Shown here: piece after piece, positions 35,162-47,428 of the stretch | How the letters are laid out: each line of letters opens with the position of its first letter | How positions within the stretch are numbered: the first letter of the stretch is position 1 | NCBI GenBank assembly: GCA_031772625.1 | Contig: CM062813.1 | Coordinates: 696,766,420 to 696,830,419, forward strand | Length of the DNA: 64,000 nt | Origin: Pinus tabuliformis | Lineage: Eukaryota > Streptophyta > Pinopsida > Pinales > Pinaceae | Direction of reading: 5' to 3' | Translations under genes and position numbers: made by a program | The notes under the pieces: model-generated | Told to the model about the DNA's origin: nothing | What the model saw: the letters and a program-made list of their open reading frames with translations, nothing else | Databases searched by the model: none

Positions 35162-36425
35162 AATTGGCAACTCCTTTGGGGATCAATGTATTCCCCTGGT
35201 GGTTTATTTGTCCATTGTGTTTGTCTTACCTCTTTTCTGGGCCCTTACTGTCTTATCCAGTCAAGAACAATCCTATGAAGAACTTTCATTGAGTCTCAAT
35301 TGCAATCTTTGTGCCAAAACTTTGCATCCCTAGACCAATGCACCCACTGGTCCTCTAACAGAGTGTTGCACCTTAGTCCAACCTTCTTTGTGCATGCATT
35401 GCATAGCACTGGTACCTTCTCTGCACCTACGTTGGCCTCTGTTTATGCATAAGTTTGTCTTTGCTTTGATTATCCCTCTAATCCAACCTTTATTCCAGCT
35501 ACTCTTCCTCGATTCTTTGAGTGTCTTGTAGTCCCTCTGAAGCCTCCATTTAGTTTGCTTTTGTTTTGATACCTTTGGTAAGGATTTGTTTGAAGAATTT
35601 CCTTTGTTCATTTCATTAGGTTGTTTGCAAACCGATTTTGTTTGATCAATGAGTGCTTCGATGAATTGGTGTTCTAGTCATCATTCTAAAAAGCTTATTT
35701 GAATCAGTGGTTGGACTTTGCATCTTAGTTTTCTTCATTTTTTAGAATTAAGTGACTTGAAAAGAAAAATGTTGGCATTGGCATTTAGAGTTTTGTGTGT
35801 GCATTGAAATTGGAATAGTTGCATTGAAAAGGGAATTGTATTTTGCATATTGTTTGTTCCATACTCTTTGTATCTTCCCTTCCTTAAATAGAATTTCATT
35901 GGATGAGAAAGATTCCATTTCCTCATGCTAGTTTTCATTTTAGGATATTCAGGTGACATTCGCGATGAGCCCTAATACTAAGGAACATTTGTAACATTAA
36001 CGCAAACATTTAGAGGTTTAGGCTAGAGACATGTTTCGGCATCGTTAAATGTAGGAGATGTTGTTTTTTTCCAACTTTGTATCCTGGGGGTGAAATCTTG
36101 TTCCATGTACGTGAGTGTATAGGATCGTTCTCCATGTACCTTTGGGTATATTAGACGACTCTCCATGCACGTAAAGTATATGGGAATGCTCTCATCGTAA
36201 CTGAGTCAGTTGCCTTGTATACCATGATACACCGAACACAACATTTAGGGAGATTGGTTGTTGTACGTTAAGTCCTTGGTTCACCAAGGTGTATATTGTG
36301 ATTCACAGTTGCTTGGTTATCCTTTATGCCTAGATTACCCTCTTTTTATTTATTTTTGTGTTAATTTCTAAAATTTATTATCTAACGTAAAAGAACAAAA
36401 TCACCCACTTTTTTGTTCACATAGA
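35162..36425 (+). other. Untranslated leader of E2
   Basis: About 1.26 kb between PBS and gag, without a credible gene. Near 36095-36195 a CTCCATGYACSTTTRGGTATA-like unit of about 40 bp repeats three times. Confidence 0.6.
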
Positions 36426-39075
36426 ATGAAAAATAAAGCTCCACTTCCACGAGAGGCTACTCCTGGTCGTCGTCAAAAGCATAAGAAGACGCAAACTACC
36501 AAATCGGGAAATTCAGGAACTAATTATAGTCCTCGTCCTGAATCTGATCAACCAGAATCATCATTCCCTTTGACTACTGAGCCCGAGATCACTTCTACTC
36601 TTGCTGGTGAATTTGACACAATCGAAACCGAAGCCCCTGAAACCTTATTGCCTGAGGTCATTGAGCCTGACTTTCCTAAGTTAGCTACTTTCTTTCCTGA
36701 GGTTGTTGAACCCAAGGAACCTCAACCATCTTCACTTGTGTCTTCAGGTCCTCCCCCTTCTCTTCCTTTGTCTTAGACAAAACCTCCAATTATATATCTT
36801 GGACCCAACGTTGGACCTCTTCCATACAGACTTGTGAGTATTGAAGAGATCCCACAAGAAGAGTATCATCCGTTTACTCCTGTCATTGGGGTGGACTTCA
36901 TTTTTATCAAACTGATCCTCTTCCTCTTCTTCAGAATCTCACACAAATTCCTTTACCTTATTCTTTGGACTTACCCACATATTTCTTGCGTCAATCTTCA
37001 TTAGGATTGTTAACCATAACTAGATCTTATTTGATTTCCCAAACCGTGTCCATCACTATGGTTGAGACATCAAATGTTTCTTCCTCATCCATGTTTGAAA
37101 CATCACTAGAGGCACATTTGTATGGTGGCCCATTCATCCCACCTGGATATCAGTGTTTATTTGGTACCTTATTTGGTGCAACTTCCAGTCCCCTGATCTC
37201 TCCCATGTCATCTACTTCGGGAAATCCATCTAGTACTTCTCTTATGAATGCTACATATCCTGCTCCTTCTCCTCCGCTTACACCTACGATTTAACAACAG
37301 ACTGGCCCTTATGTTAGTGGGAAAGGTTACCTTCAACAACCTAACTCTCCATATGTTGGGTACCCTCCATCTAGATCGCAGTTGCCTCCATCATCCCCTC
37401 CTCTTATGGCAGGGAGGCAACCTGTTGTTCGTATACCTCAAGTTGGTTATAATCCTCCTTATCCTGGAATGGATACCAATGTTTGGAAACCTACTTTTCC
37501 CATCCAACCTAGTTCATTTTGGGACCGATTGTTGAATTCTCAACTTGTGCCATCTTCATCTCAAATTCCTACCCATCCATCTGTACCTCAACAAGTTCAA
37601 ATACATGTAAGTCAACATTCATAGGCTGTTATTGCATCTCAACCTATTCCATCGGTATCTGCTACCCTTCATGTTCCACTTACCCAACCTTTACAAGGTA
37701 CTTTACAGTATTAACCACTTGGCCAAGGTACTCCTCAATTTTGATAGGACAAAATGTGTTTAGCATGGCACAATCCCAATCAAACCCACCTTATGTTGAG
37801 ATGATGTAGAATCCCGCAGGGCAATGATATAGACATTATCAAGGTGTTCCTCAAGCGCCCTTTTAAGGCCAACAAATCCAAACACAACCATTCCAACCTT
37901 TGTAAGGTTATCCTGGTGTTGGTCAACAAGGTTATGGATATGCTGGTTACTAGAATCCTCCTTATTCTGGTGCCCAGGTGCCTCTTTATCAGAACCCTCC
38001 TTATCTGGGAACGTAAGTACTTGTTTCTCGAGCTATTCCTTCTTATCCAGGCTATCCTCCATCAGATTTTAACTGACAATTACCCTTTGTGGCAACTCTT
38101 GAATTACCAGATTTGACTCCGCTTACCAACGGTCACATCGCTCATTCGCCTTGGTGGCTAATAATTCCTACCAAATTGGCATTCGATATCCCAAAATTCA
38201 ATGGGAATCTTGGAGAATAGCCATCGACCCATGTCATAATGTATCATCTATGGTGTTCTTTGAACTCCCTTAATAATGGCTCCATCTAATTATGTATTTT
38301 CCAACGTACTCTTATAGGTACCACAACTAAATGGCACATTGAATTACCTAAAGCTTCATTTCACGATTTTAGTTTGTTGGCTGCCACCTTCCTTACACAT
38401 TTCAAGTAACCCACCTGGTATGAAACTGGAATGGGACTTCTAACTAAAGTCAAACAAACTAAAGGCACTCACATTTTAGATCACAATCATGAGTGGCGAT
38501 GTCATCATCGGTTGGTTAAAACCTATGTTCCGGATTGATTGCTAGCAGAATGGTTTAGTAAATCCTTGTTTCCATCTATTACAAAGGATGTAGCTAAAGG
38601 CAGAGTCGTGATTGAAGAGAAAGTAATTGCTCGTGCTCAGTATTTGGATCTCATTTATACCCAATATGGCACGCTCTATGAAAATATACTAGATGCTCTG
38701 AGACCTTTGAATGTTGTTCCTGTCACTCCTAGCAAAAGAATCTCATGTTGTTGATGGCATCATTAGTTATGCCATTTCGTAGATAGTGATCAAATCACCT
38801 GGTAATGCTCTCATTGTTTCTGCCCAAAACTCTTCATCCAATTCTCCTGTGGCTTCTTCTTCCAAGATAAATGTTGTTTCATCTAGAAAAAGGAAAATCT
38901 CAACAACAACCAGGAAGCAAGAAGAAAGGAAAAGGTAAAAAGAAGAAAGATTCTTCACCGTAGGATAAACAAACTAATAAGTCATCCGGTGAGAAACAAA
39001 ATCCTTATTACCCATGCTTGATCTGCAACAAGGAGAACCTTACTCTTGACTATCCTCACCGCGCTAAAGTGAATT
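36426..39075 (+). pseudogene. gag of E2, broken
   Basis: Gag forms the retrotransposon particle. The ATG at 36426 opens a Pro/Glu-rich amino end of 116 codons, then several frame changes. A long Pro/Gln/Gly linker rich in PPS and QPxQ motifs covers about 37,250-38,090. The gag core lies at about 38,165-38,750, recognisable from AFDIPKFNGN, then TTKWHIELP, then LLAEWFSKSLF. A degenerate zinc-knuckle-like CLICNKENLTLDYPH follows near 39,015. At least six stops or shifts interrupt it. Confidence 0.7.
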
Positions 39076-39559
39076 AGTTCTTGAAATCTTCCACTTCTCT
39101 CGCTATGTTGACTGACCCATTTCCAAATCAGGAGACCCATATGGTTGCTCGGGACCCATCTTCCTCTAACACGGTTTTAATGCTCTCCTCCATGAAGCAT
39201 AAATCTGATGCTATGGTGGCTACTCAGAACAAGGATTATGGTAATGTAAATCTCCTGAACGATCATGCTACTGATCAACCTGCCAGTTCGGCATCACCTC
39301 CATTTGATCCTCCTCCACCCACGATTCCTATGGAGTTGACTATTAATCCTCCGAAGGTTGTTTTTTCGTAAGTTGATTTCAACCCTCATGTTAGGGATGC
39401 TCAAAATTTTAATGTAGTTGAGGACTTAGCTCAATCTCCATCAGTTATGTTGACCCTCAAGGTGTTTCAAAACTTCCCCACACAAAAAAGGGCTTTTCTT
39501 TTAGCTATCGGATGTGTGGATCCATCGGATGCCAACCTAGTTGTTTTTAGTCATGAAAA

Positions 39560-40026
39560 CTATACTCCTCGCCTTCCAGCCCAATTGGATTTTATCATTT
39601 AGGTCATCGTCCATGGTAAGAACATTCATCACTCTATTGTGGATGAGGGAACCTTGACCTGCATTATGTTTATGTCTTGCTAGAAAGCGATTGGTTCACC
39701 TCAACCTGGCCAGTCACCTACCACATTGAAGGCTTTTGACGAGAGAACATATAAGCTTGTGGTATTTTGAATTCCTTACAAGTAGAATTAGGGGGAAAAA
39801 TTGTATCCATAGAAGTGGAAGTTATTGATGGACCTCTTGATTATAATATTCTATTGGGTCATACATGGGTTTATGCCATGGCCACAGTCATTTCGACTTA
39901 TTTCCGTATGATCGCATTTCCTCATAAGGGCGAGATTGTGGCCATTGACCAACTCACCTTTTTCACCTCTGATTCTCATGTTACTGGAAGTGTCCCGCTT
40001 GTAGGGGAAACTCTACATTCCTATTA
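39560..40026 (+). pseudogene. Aspartic protease of E2, broken
   Basis: The active-site region reads IVDEGT near 39,636-39,653 where most elements have D-S/T-G. It is followed by KAIGSP, and in another frame by VIDGPLDYNILLGHTW (39,821-39,868), then FPHKGEIVAIDQL. These blocks are typical of Tat-type proteases. Two frame changes and a stop separate them. The protease would have released gag and pol proteins. Confidence 0.75.
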
Positions 40027-40579
40027 GCATGTCAGGGTTGGATTGTTGAAGGATTCCTCACTCATGGGAACCTTTTCGCTTCCTCCTCCTCCTCTTCCTG
40101 ACAACTCATCTTTGGTTGCTTATATCAATATGATATCATCTTCTACTTTCCAGGTCGATCTGTGGATCGTACCAGATGAAACTAGCATCCATATTTTTGG
40201 CAACCAAATGTCGCTTAGCCCTATTGAACTAGATTATGAAGCTATCTATTCGACTTGTGCGGCTCATACCTTTTCTTTGATCAATTGGGTTGATCAATCA
40301 CTGGATTATGGCATGTCTTCTGATCTATTCTATCACTTATTCTCTACTAATGAGAGCATCATGGAGTTCATGATGCCAGACGATGCGTCATGGGACGATC
40401 ATCACCATCATTCCTCCTTACCATATTCCATCAAGGATAATCTCAGTGATGTGTATCTACCCAATTTTGTCGAATCTTTTACGAGTTCTGTTTCTATCCA
40501 CGAAGTCAATTCTGAGAAGAATCTCTCGAATATCGAAGAGACGATACCTCTTGATATCTCTGTTAAACCGGGTATTGTC

Positions 40580-41370
40580 GAAAATCTACACATTGGTGCA
40601 TATTTCTCTCCATCCAAGATCGAGACTTATAAAGCCCTATTTCAGGAGTTTTGTGATGTCTTTGCCTGGACTTATGAAGACCCAAATATCGTAGTGCATG
40701 AGATTAAAATATATCATGAAGCTAAACCAATCCGGCAAGGCCTCCATCTGGTCTATCCAAAGAAGGTTATCGGGATAAAGAGTGAAGTTGAAAAACTCCT
40801 TCATGTTGGTTTCATCTACCCTGTTCCTCTCAGCGATTGGTTATTGAATATTATCCCTATCATGAAGAAACAAGGGATAATCCATGTATGCGTCGATTAT
40901 TGGGATGGGAATCACACTTTCCAAAGCACAATTACCCAACCTCGTTCATTGACTAGATTGTTGATGACTGTGAGGGTTGTGAAATCTATTCATTCATGGT
41001 TGGTTTCTCTAGATATAATCAAATCAACATTCTCCGAGTAGATCAACCTAAGACTGCATTTATTTGTCCATAGGGTACATTTGCCTACCGGAAACTCCCA
41101 TATGGTCTAAAAAATGTTGGGACCACATTTCAATAGGCAATGGATTACGCTTTTCATGATATTAAACATATCGTGTAGCCTTATTTGGACGATCTCCCTA
41201 CTCATTCCAAGTATCAGACTGATCACTCGATGCATCTTAGGGGTATTTTCCTATGGTGTAGACAATATAATATTCTACTTAATCCACACAATGTGTTTTC
41301 TGCATTAGTTACGATTAGCTTCTTGGTTTTGTTATTTCGACACATGGAATTCGTATCGATTCTCTGAAAG
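40580..41370 (+). pseudogene. Reverse transcriptase of E2, broken
   Basis: A long frame (40043-41041) contains the RT amino region: FCDVFAWTYEDP, IVVHEIKIYHEAKPIRQ, EVEKLLHVGFIYPV and KKQGIIHVCVDYWD. The frame then changes. The polymerase motif YLDD survives at 41182-41193 in a different frame and is followed by PTHSKYQTDH. At least three shifts and two stops occur between 41,040 and 41,370. Confidence 0.85.
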
Positions 41371-41569
41371 TACAAACAATCATCGACCTTCTTGCACCTT
41401 CTTCACTTGTTCAGTTACAACGACTTCAAGGGAAAGCTAACTTCTTGCGACATTTCGTCACGAATTACACTGAGTTGACCAAAGGATTCACTTTCCTGCT
41501 TAAGAAAGGGGTTCCCTTCCAGTGGGATAACACATCTCAAAAAGCATTTGATGACCTTAAAGATGTTCT

Positions 41570-42125
41570 AATTTAGGCATCTCTACTATATACCCCTGAT
41601 TACCAGCGTGACTATTTCTTGTATCTTGTTGCTGCCATTTCTACTATAGCGATGGTATTAGTTCAAGAAGACAATATAGGGAAAAAACACCCCATTTATT
41701 ATCTGAGTCAGAATGTCAATGATATCGAGATCAGGTATACCCACATAGAAAAGTTGGCTTTGGTGACCGTTAAATCCTTTCAAAGGTTCCGCCATTACAT
41801 TTTACTTTGGAAAACTATGGTAGATTCAAATTGCAACCCTATGACATACATTTTTTCATGTCAATTGTTGGGCAGAAAATACTCTAAATGGATCATCATC
41901 CTGCAAGAGTTCGACCTAGAATTCATCAAATCTAAGTCGAAGAAATTGTTAGTTTTCACTGAGCTTATGTGTGACCTTCCTTCCCCTGATTCTGAATCGA
42001 GATATGACGATTCTATCCTTGACGAGTTGTTGTTTTTAATTTTGTCATCTGACCCATGGTATGGAGACATTTTGATCTATCTCCAGACCCAAACTTTCTG
42101 TTCTGATAACTCTCGCTCTGAGTAG
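41570..42125 (+). pseudogene. Native RNase H (gRNH) and connection of E2, catalytic residue absent
   Basis: Frame 41619-42125 carries the Ty3-type RNase H: YLVAAISTIAMVLVQED, then HPIYYLSQ, EIRYTHIEKLALVTV, FRHYILLWK, and later RKYSKWIIILQEFDLEF. In active relatives the first block reads TDAS with a catalytic Asp; here Ala stands in its place. Loss of the native active site together with a second RNase H downstream is a known trend of the Tat lineage. Confidence 0.75.
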
Positions 42126-43285
42126 TGACGTATTTGATACCAAGCCAATAATTACGTCATCATTGGAAACACTCTTTATAGACGCGATATTGATACAATT
42201 TTATGAAGGTGCCTCATACATGAGGAGGCCAAGAAAGTCTTCAATGAATGCCACTGAGGGGCATGTGATGGTCATTTATCTGGATATGCTACTGTGCAGA
42301 AGATCTTACGCATTGGTTAGTTTTGGCCTACCATTTTTCGAGACTATATTCTCGTTGTCCAGAAGTGTCATGTGTGCCAAATTTATGACCGTAAGACTCA
42401 TGCTTCGCTCTTTCCATTGCATCCCATTATTGTCATCGATCTGTTTACGAAATGAGGTATCGACTTTATGACATGTAACCTTCACTCGTCTGGGGGTCAT
42501 GGTTATATCATTGTTGTAGTATATTATTTTACCAAGTAGGTCGAGGCGATGCTTACATTTAACAACATTGGCGAAATGACTACATACTTCTTTTTCAGTC
42601 ACGTTATCACACGGTTTGGTGTTCTGCAAGCCATGGTTACAGATCATGGAAAACATTTTCGGAATCATAGGATGGCCGAAATAACTGCTAAGATGGGACT
42701 TTCTCATGAAAGTTATACTCCCTACTATCCTCAGACCAATGGACAAGTTGAGGCTATCAATAGAGTTATTAAAAATATGCTTCAATGTATGGTAAGGGTC
42801 CATAAATCAAATTGGAATTTTCTCATGTTTCCTTGTGGGCATACCGAACCTCGGTAAGGACTTCTACCAGATTTACACCCTTTCAATTGGTTTATGGTCT
42901 AGAAACAATCCTTCCAATAAAATGTGAGATTTCATCGTTGAAACTAGTTGTCAAACTTCTTCCTGCCACTTCTGTAGAAGAGGAATGACTCGATTAGATG
43001 AGACATGGAGTGATGCCTCTATAGCTAATGAAGTTCATAAAAGGTGTATCAAGGTGCAATATGACAAAAGTGTCAAGCCTCGTGTCTTCTCAGAAGGAGA
43101 CCTTATTCTTTTATATGACCATGAATTTGATAACTTAGACTCAGGAAAGTTCCAACCTATGCGGTAAGGTCCATACATTGTCAAGCGTGTCCTTGCAAAA
43201 GGGGCCTATGAGTTAGTTGATTTTGATGGGATTCCACTAGCGGAGCCTAGGAATGGACTGTACCTTAAAAAATTCTATGTTTGAT
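42126..43285 (+). pseudogene. Integrase of E2, broken
   Basis: The zinc-binding part is readable across frames as GHLSGYATVQKI, then CHVC near 42,367-42,378. The catalytic core includes GIDFM (42,460), VTDHGKHF (42,640) and PQTNGQVEAINRVIKNML (42,730-42,783), giving the D-D-E set. The carboxy-terminal part near 42,985-43,170 includes RVFSEGDLILLYD. It needs several frame changes, so it is inactive. Confidence 0.85.
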
Positions 43286-43401
43286 CTCATGCGTAATAAC
43301 ACTGTGTACATATTGTTTATAGGTGCGTTAAGTGTGTTTGCAGTGTGCCTCTTTAGAGCTTCCAAAGTTTTATGTTGATTCCTTTTACGTTTTGTTTGCA
43401 G

Positions 43402-43815
43402 ATGTCAACATCCCTTGAACCGTATTATGTTGATGGTGCTAGTCATAGTACTCATAACCTATCCTCCGCAGCATGGGCTATCTTTGCTTCAAGTGGCGAG
43501 TTAGTGAGTCTACAAGGGATTTGTATTGGTCACTCTACCAATAATATCGCTGAGTATAACGCAATGGTCGAGCTACTGTCTGATGCTATTTCACATGGTA
43601 TTTGTCATTTAGTCGTCAGACTTGACTCACAACTCGTGGTACTAAAAATTGATAATATTTATTTAGTTAGAAGTCCTACCATATTGCATATGTTTTTAAG
43701 GGTTCACCTTCTAGAAAGACATTTTGATTTCATACAATATGAACACATTTCTAGAAATATGAATACATTGACAGATGTGCTTGCTAATCATGTTTTAGAT
43801 AGACATTTGCAATGA
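43402..43815 (+). CDS. Additional plant-type RNase H (aRNH) of E2, uninterrupted
   Basis: A 138-codon frame behind integrase encodes a complete type-1 RNase H of the plant/archaeal kind, which cuts RNA in RNA:DNA hybrids. Acidic residues are all in place: D11 (YYVDGAS), E51 (NNIAEYNAM), D75 (VRLDSQLVV) and D125 (NTLTDVLAN). R118 and N119 fit the conserved loop before the last Asp. The ATG at 43402 follows a pyrimidine-rich TTTTGTTTGCAG, which looks like a 3' splice site, so the protein may have come from a spliced mRNA. It is the only E2 domain without a stop or shift. A second RNase H is a hallmark of Tat elements. The name follows the retroelement literature; whether it is active is unknown. 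Confidence 0.8.
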   Translation: MSTSLEPYYVDGASHSTHNLSSAAWAIFASSGELVSLQGICIGHSTNNIAEYNAMVELLSDAISHGICHLVVRLDSQLVVLKIDNIYLVRSPTILHMFLRVHLLERHFDFIQYEHISRNMNTLTDVLANHVLDRHLQ

Positions 43816-44055
43816 ATGTAAATAAATTTGAATACACATCACATCATTGAAACTACAATAGGAGCATGAAAACATTGAAGATATATATATAAAGTTTGGT
43901 TTTACAAAATTTGTGGTCGAGACACATATGGCCACACGACCCATATACAAAACTACGTGCAAATATCTAAGTAGACTAACCAAAGTGCTCATGATAACAA
44001 GCCACTGCACGAGCTATCTTGTGTAGTATCCGACCAATACAGTTATGCACTCTGA
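43816..44055. other. Spacer between aRNH and the antisense gene
   Basis: About 240 bp of AT-rich sequence without a gene; the antisense exon probably ends within or near it. Confidence 0.5.
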
Positions 44056-45234
44056 TGGTGTGTTGTTAAAGTCACAACGAAACTTGGTCGAATGTGGTGT
44101 CAGCTATCTCGTGAGTCAACCCCTCCATGTGACATTCCACCTCAATTAGGATCTGAGCTACTTTTAGATCTCGTAGCACATATCGTCCTCCCACAACAAC
44201 CTGTGATGGTTCTATTGCTGCTTGTGGCTATTCTCCTGCACGATGGAGATATGAAGCACCTATTGGTCGAACAGGCTCAATATCTGCATGAAAAATCAAT
44301 AGTTTAAGTCTCAGAAACATCAAAAAATAAATAAAAATCTAAAACTTAAAAAATCAAATGGTTGCAATATCTTACCTATAAACATCCCATCGTTCACCCT
44401 CAAGAAGCACGAGTTCTGGGTCATCGCAAAAATCCATCCTTGCGTACAGATAATCATTGACCATAATGAATTGTCCACGCAACACCCAAAGAAGGGTGGT
44501 GAGAAGTTGATCACCGACGAACCTGCATGTCAGGACATATGATCGATCCACCTCCTCATCTGTGGTACCCTCAGATCAATGAGCTCAAGCGTAATTTGTT
44601 GAGGTTGAAGTGGTGGAATCCATTCTAGGGCAAAAGAGACTAAGATAGAATTGTATCCAACATTTCTCAAGTTTCCCTCTCTTGCTTTAGTAAGTTGTTC
44701 TTTCATATTGATCAATACCCCCTCACTCCAGTGGAAGACGGTTGGCTCTAAGCACTCCACACCATACTGCATGGATGATCTACTAGCCACATGTAGTTTT
44801 GAGCTCCTTGCCAATCTAGCAAAAATAAACAAGATCGTTCTAAAGGGGAAAATGGTTACATATTTTCTACTAATATTTCCATCTCTAATTTGTTTGGATC
44901 GAGGTCTACAATAAGTAATGATGTTGTCTTTCATTGTTTCTCCACCCCTTCTCCCACCTAGGAGAGAGATGGGGGCACCTCTCCTGGATAAACCAATAAG
45001 AAAATACATGTCATCTATTGTGATCTCAAGAAGATGTTCGCCAAGCCGAAATGTCTATTCTTGCACATCCCATGCATGAACAAGATACTCTAATAGCTCC
45101 ATATGTTACCTCATACCAGGAAGCCAAAATAATTTCAACAATCCACAATACTTTAGTGCCTGGATGGTAGTAGGATCATTAGCTACATTTAAATCATGTT
45201 CTTCATGTTCTCTTTCTCTCCAAATGAAAGCCAT
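44056..45234 (-). pseudogene. Antisense plant-mobile-domain-like gene carried by E2
   Basis: On the minus strand an ATG at 45234 opens a frame that runs, with two stops, to 44530. Its text follows the plant mobile domain (PMD) pattern found in MAIN-like proteins and some transposases: ALKYCGLLKLFWLPGM, LLEYLVHAWD, FRLGEHLLEITIDDMYFLI, LSRRGAPISLLGGRRGG and FPFRTILFIFARLA. After a frame change it continues as FIMVNDYLYARMDFCDD and GERWDVYR to 44376, where TATAG is followed by GTAAGAT. A possible acceptor TTTTCATGCAG ends at 44284, giving an intron of 92 bp and a second exon with VVVGGRYVLRDL. Extra antisense ORFs between pol and the 3' LTR are known in plant Ty3/gypsy elements. The PMD match is by pattern, not search. 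Confidence 0.6.
44284..44375 (-). other. Putative 92-bp intron of the antisense gene
   Basis: The donor reads AG then GTAAGAT, and the acceptor reads TTTTTCATGCAG. The joined frame does not stay open at the junction, which may reflect decay. Size and AT-richness suit a plant intron. Confidence 0.4.
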
Positions 45235-46500
45235 TTTATGCTAATGAAGACCTGAAACATCAAAGGGAGACTCATTAGGATCCTTTCCATGCAACAAAAC
45301 TCAAAAAATTTGAAGGGAAACTGGCAAACAAATTTGGGATTTCACCCAATGCACCCCCAAGGAAGGAGACAGAGCATTGCACCCTTACTTGCAGTGTATC
45401 TTGACTTAGGTGCAATGTAGTTTTCAACTCTCTGGGCCTGTGTTGGTCATAGGGAGAATTTTTAGAACCCCAGGGCCCTAAAAAATACCTAAAAATTGCA
45501 TGAAATCATAAAATGGGACCATGAATTGAAAGAGAAAGGTCTTAGCTCCTACCTGGAAGTGACGACACCTGAAATGATCCACCAGATTGAGCGCAATCAA
45601 TTGTAGAAGATCGAGGGCAAAAATTGTTCAAAACTCTCATTGTTGAAGGTAAATGTGAAATGGTAAATATGAATAGTCATTTTGGATATTTATGGTTGTT
45701 TCTTCCATTATTTTATTTGCATTTAATTTTTTGACTTAGTAACAACCTATTTTTACCATGAAATAGGTATGTTTAATCCTTTTGTGATGTTTTGAGCAGG
45801 TTGACAGCTATTTGACGGATTTTGCCATGTTTTGAACATATTATTTTAACCAAGGAGTATAATTTTATCACTTTTTCGGACTACGTAAACTTACGAAAAA
45901 GGAACCCCCTAGAGTCCTCTTCCAACTCTTTTCAGACTCCCAAATATGAAAATATTGTCAAGCACTTGTCTTTTCAAACTCGTAAAAGTAAATGAAAAGA
46001 CATCTACTCAATATAAGTTTAACCATTTTCCATACTAAGATAGACTAGCTACGAAAAAGGAATACCTTAGTCGAACATGGCTAAGAGGTTCTCCTAGGTA
46101 TTATTTTCTACCTTTTTAGAGCTAAGGGACTATTTATGAAAAGGAACATCCGGAGTTATCTTTTCTGCCTCTTTTTCAAATTCTTTAAACATGAAAAGTT
46201 GTCGAGTTTTACCTTCGTTGGACTCGTTAAAACATCAAATAGTGATGGACTCGTCGTTCATGATAGGACAAAACCACTCCTTCTCTAGGTTCATTAAATA
46301 TTCTCAGAGGGATTCATCCGAAGGATGGATTTATAGATCAATCATATGTTATCCTCCCCAAGCTTGTTAAAAAATAAAGAGGTACTCACCAATATGGTTG
46401 GGGAAATTTGGAAAACAACGTACTCCATTTTGCTAATGGAAACGAGTTTCTCTTGAACACGACACTCTTCCACTTCATCTCTGTGGTTGTTGGGTTGGGA
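45235..46500. other. E2 spacer upstream of the antisense gene
   Basis: No coding recognised. It may hold the antisense gene's promoter; no clear TATA box was identified. From 45880 to 46270 words such as CTACGAAAAAGGAAY repeat loosely. Confidence 0.45.
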
Positions 46501-46514
46501 AATTTGCTTGTCTT

Positions 46515-47315
46515 TTGGTTTATCATACCATTTCAAAGCCTCCACTTTTGGTTTTGGGTCAATGTTACCAACTCCATTCAATGTCGTCGTTGTGTTCAAG
46601 AGAATTAATTCAGTTAATATTTGCTACAATACTCTTAAGCCTTCATTCCATGTCTGCCTTTCCTGATCCAGTTTCATATCAACATCATTCTGTTTCAAAT
46701 CATCATTACCCATTTTGTGTCATTGATGGGGGATACATCAAGGCCCTCCTGCAGCATGTCGCTTCCTGTCAACATCAGCTCATTATCCAAGAAGTTGTCT
46801 TAGAAACATCCCTTGGTACCTTGGTGCATACGTTAATGGCAAGTTCCCTTGCTCTCAATGACATGTTTACATCATTGGCCTTTGACCGAAAGATTCTGTG
46901 TGATGTTCGACATTAACTTATGCACACCATACAGATTGTATTAGAGTACCTTGACAGCGATTAACATTATCGGTGGTTTCTCTCACGTCTGTTAATGGCT
47001 TACGTCATTGGACGGTATTCAAATGGTGCTTACCATGTTCAAATCCAACTCATTGATTCACATGGTTAGAATCATATGTTGGTTGGTTGTGTGAATGAGA
47101 TAGAAGACCCCATATCTAGTTTCATTGAACAGGACTGCGATTTCAGGAGTAATACAAGATCACAATGTATGATGACTATGATCATACAAGCATTTATCCA
47201 GTCATGGGTCCACCATCAGTCATCTGTGGAAATGTATTTTGATCATTGCACATGTAATGTTAGTTTATGTGATGAGTATGGGTATGCCTCCCTAACCAAA
47301 TATATCTTGATGTAA
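46515..47315 (+). pseudogene. Decayed extra sense ORF of E2, function unknown
   Basis: The frames 46515-46916 and 47076-47315 are in the same register and are separated by only three stops over 160 bp (after CDVRH, YLDSD and IDSHG). Together they span about 265 codons between the antisense gene and the 3' LTR. The text (for example HQLIIQEVVLETSLGTLV, MAYVIGRYSNGAYHVQIQ) does not resemble gag, pol or an envelope I know. Coding status is inferred only from frame continuity. Confidence 0.35.
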
Positions 47316-47428
47316 ATGTATTGTAACAGATGATGATCTTGCCTGTTTTTCTTGATCCTGACTTGTCATAAGGTAATGCACTTTAGTCATCAGTTATCAT
47401 TCCTAACTTTTCGCTTTAGGGAGCAATC

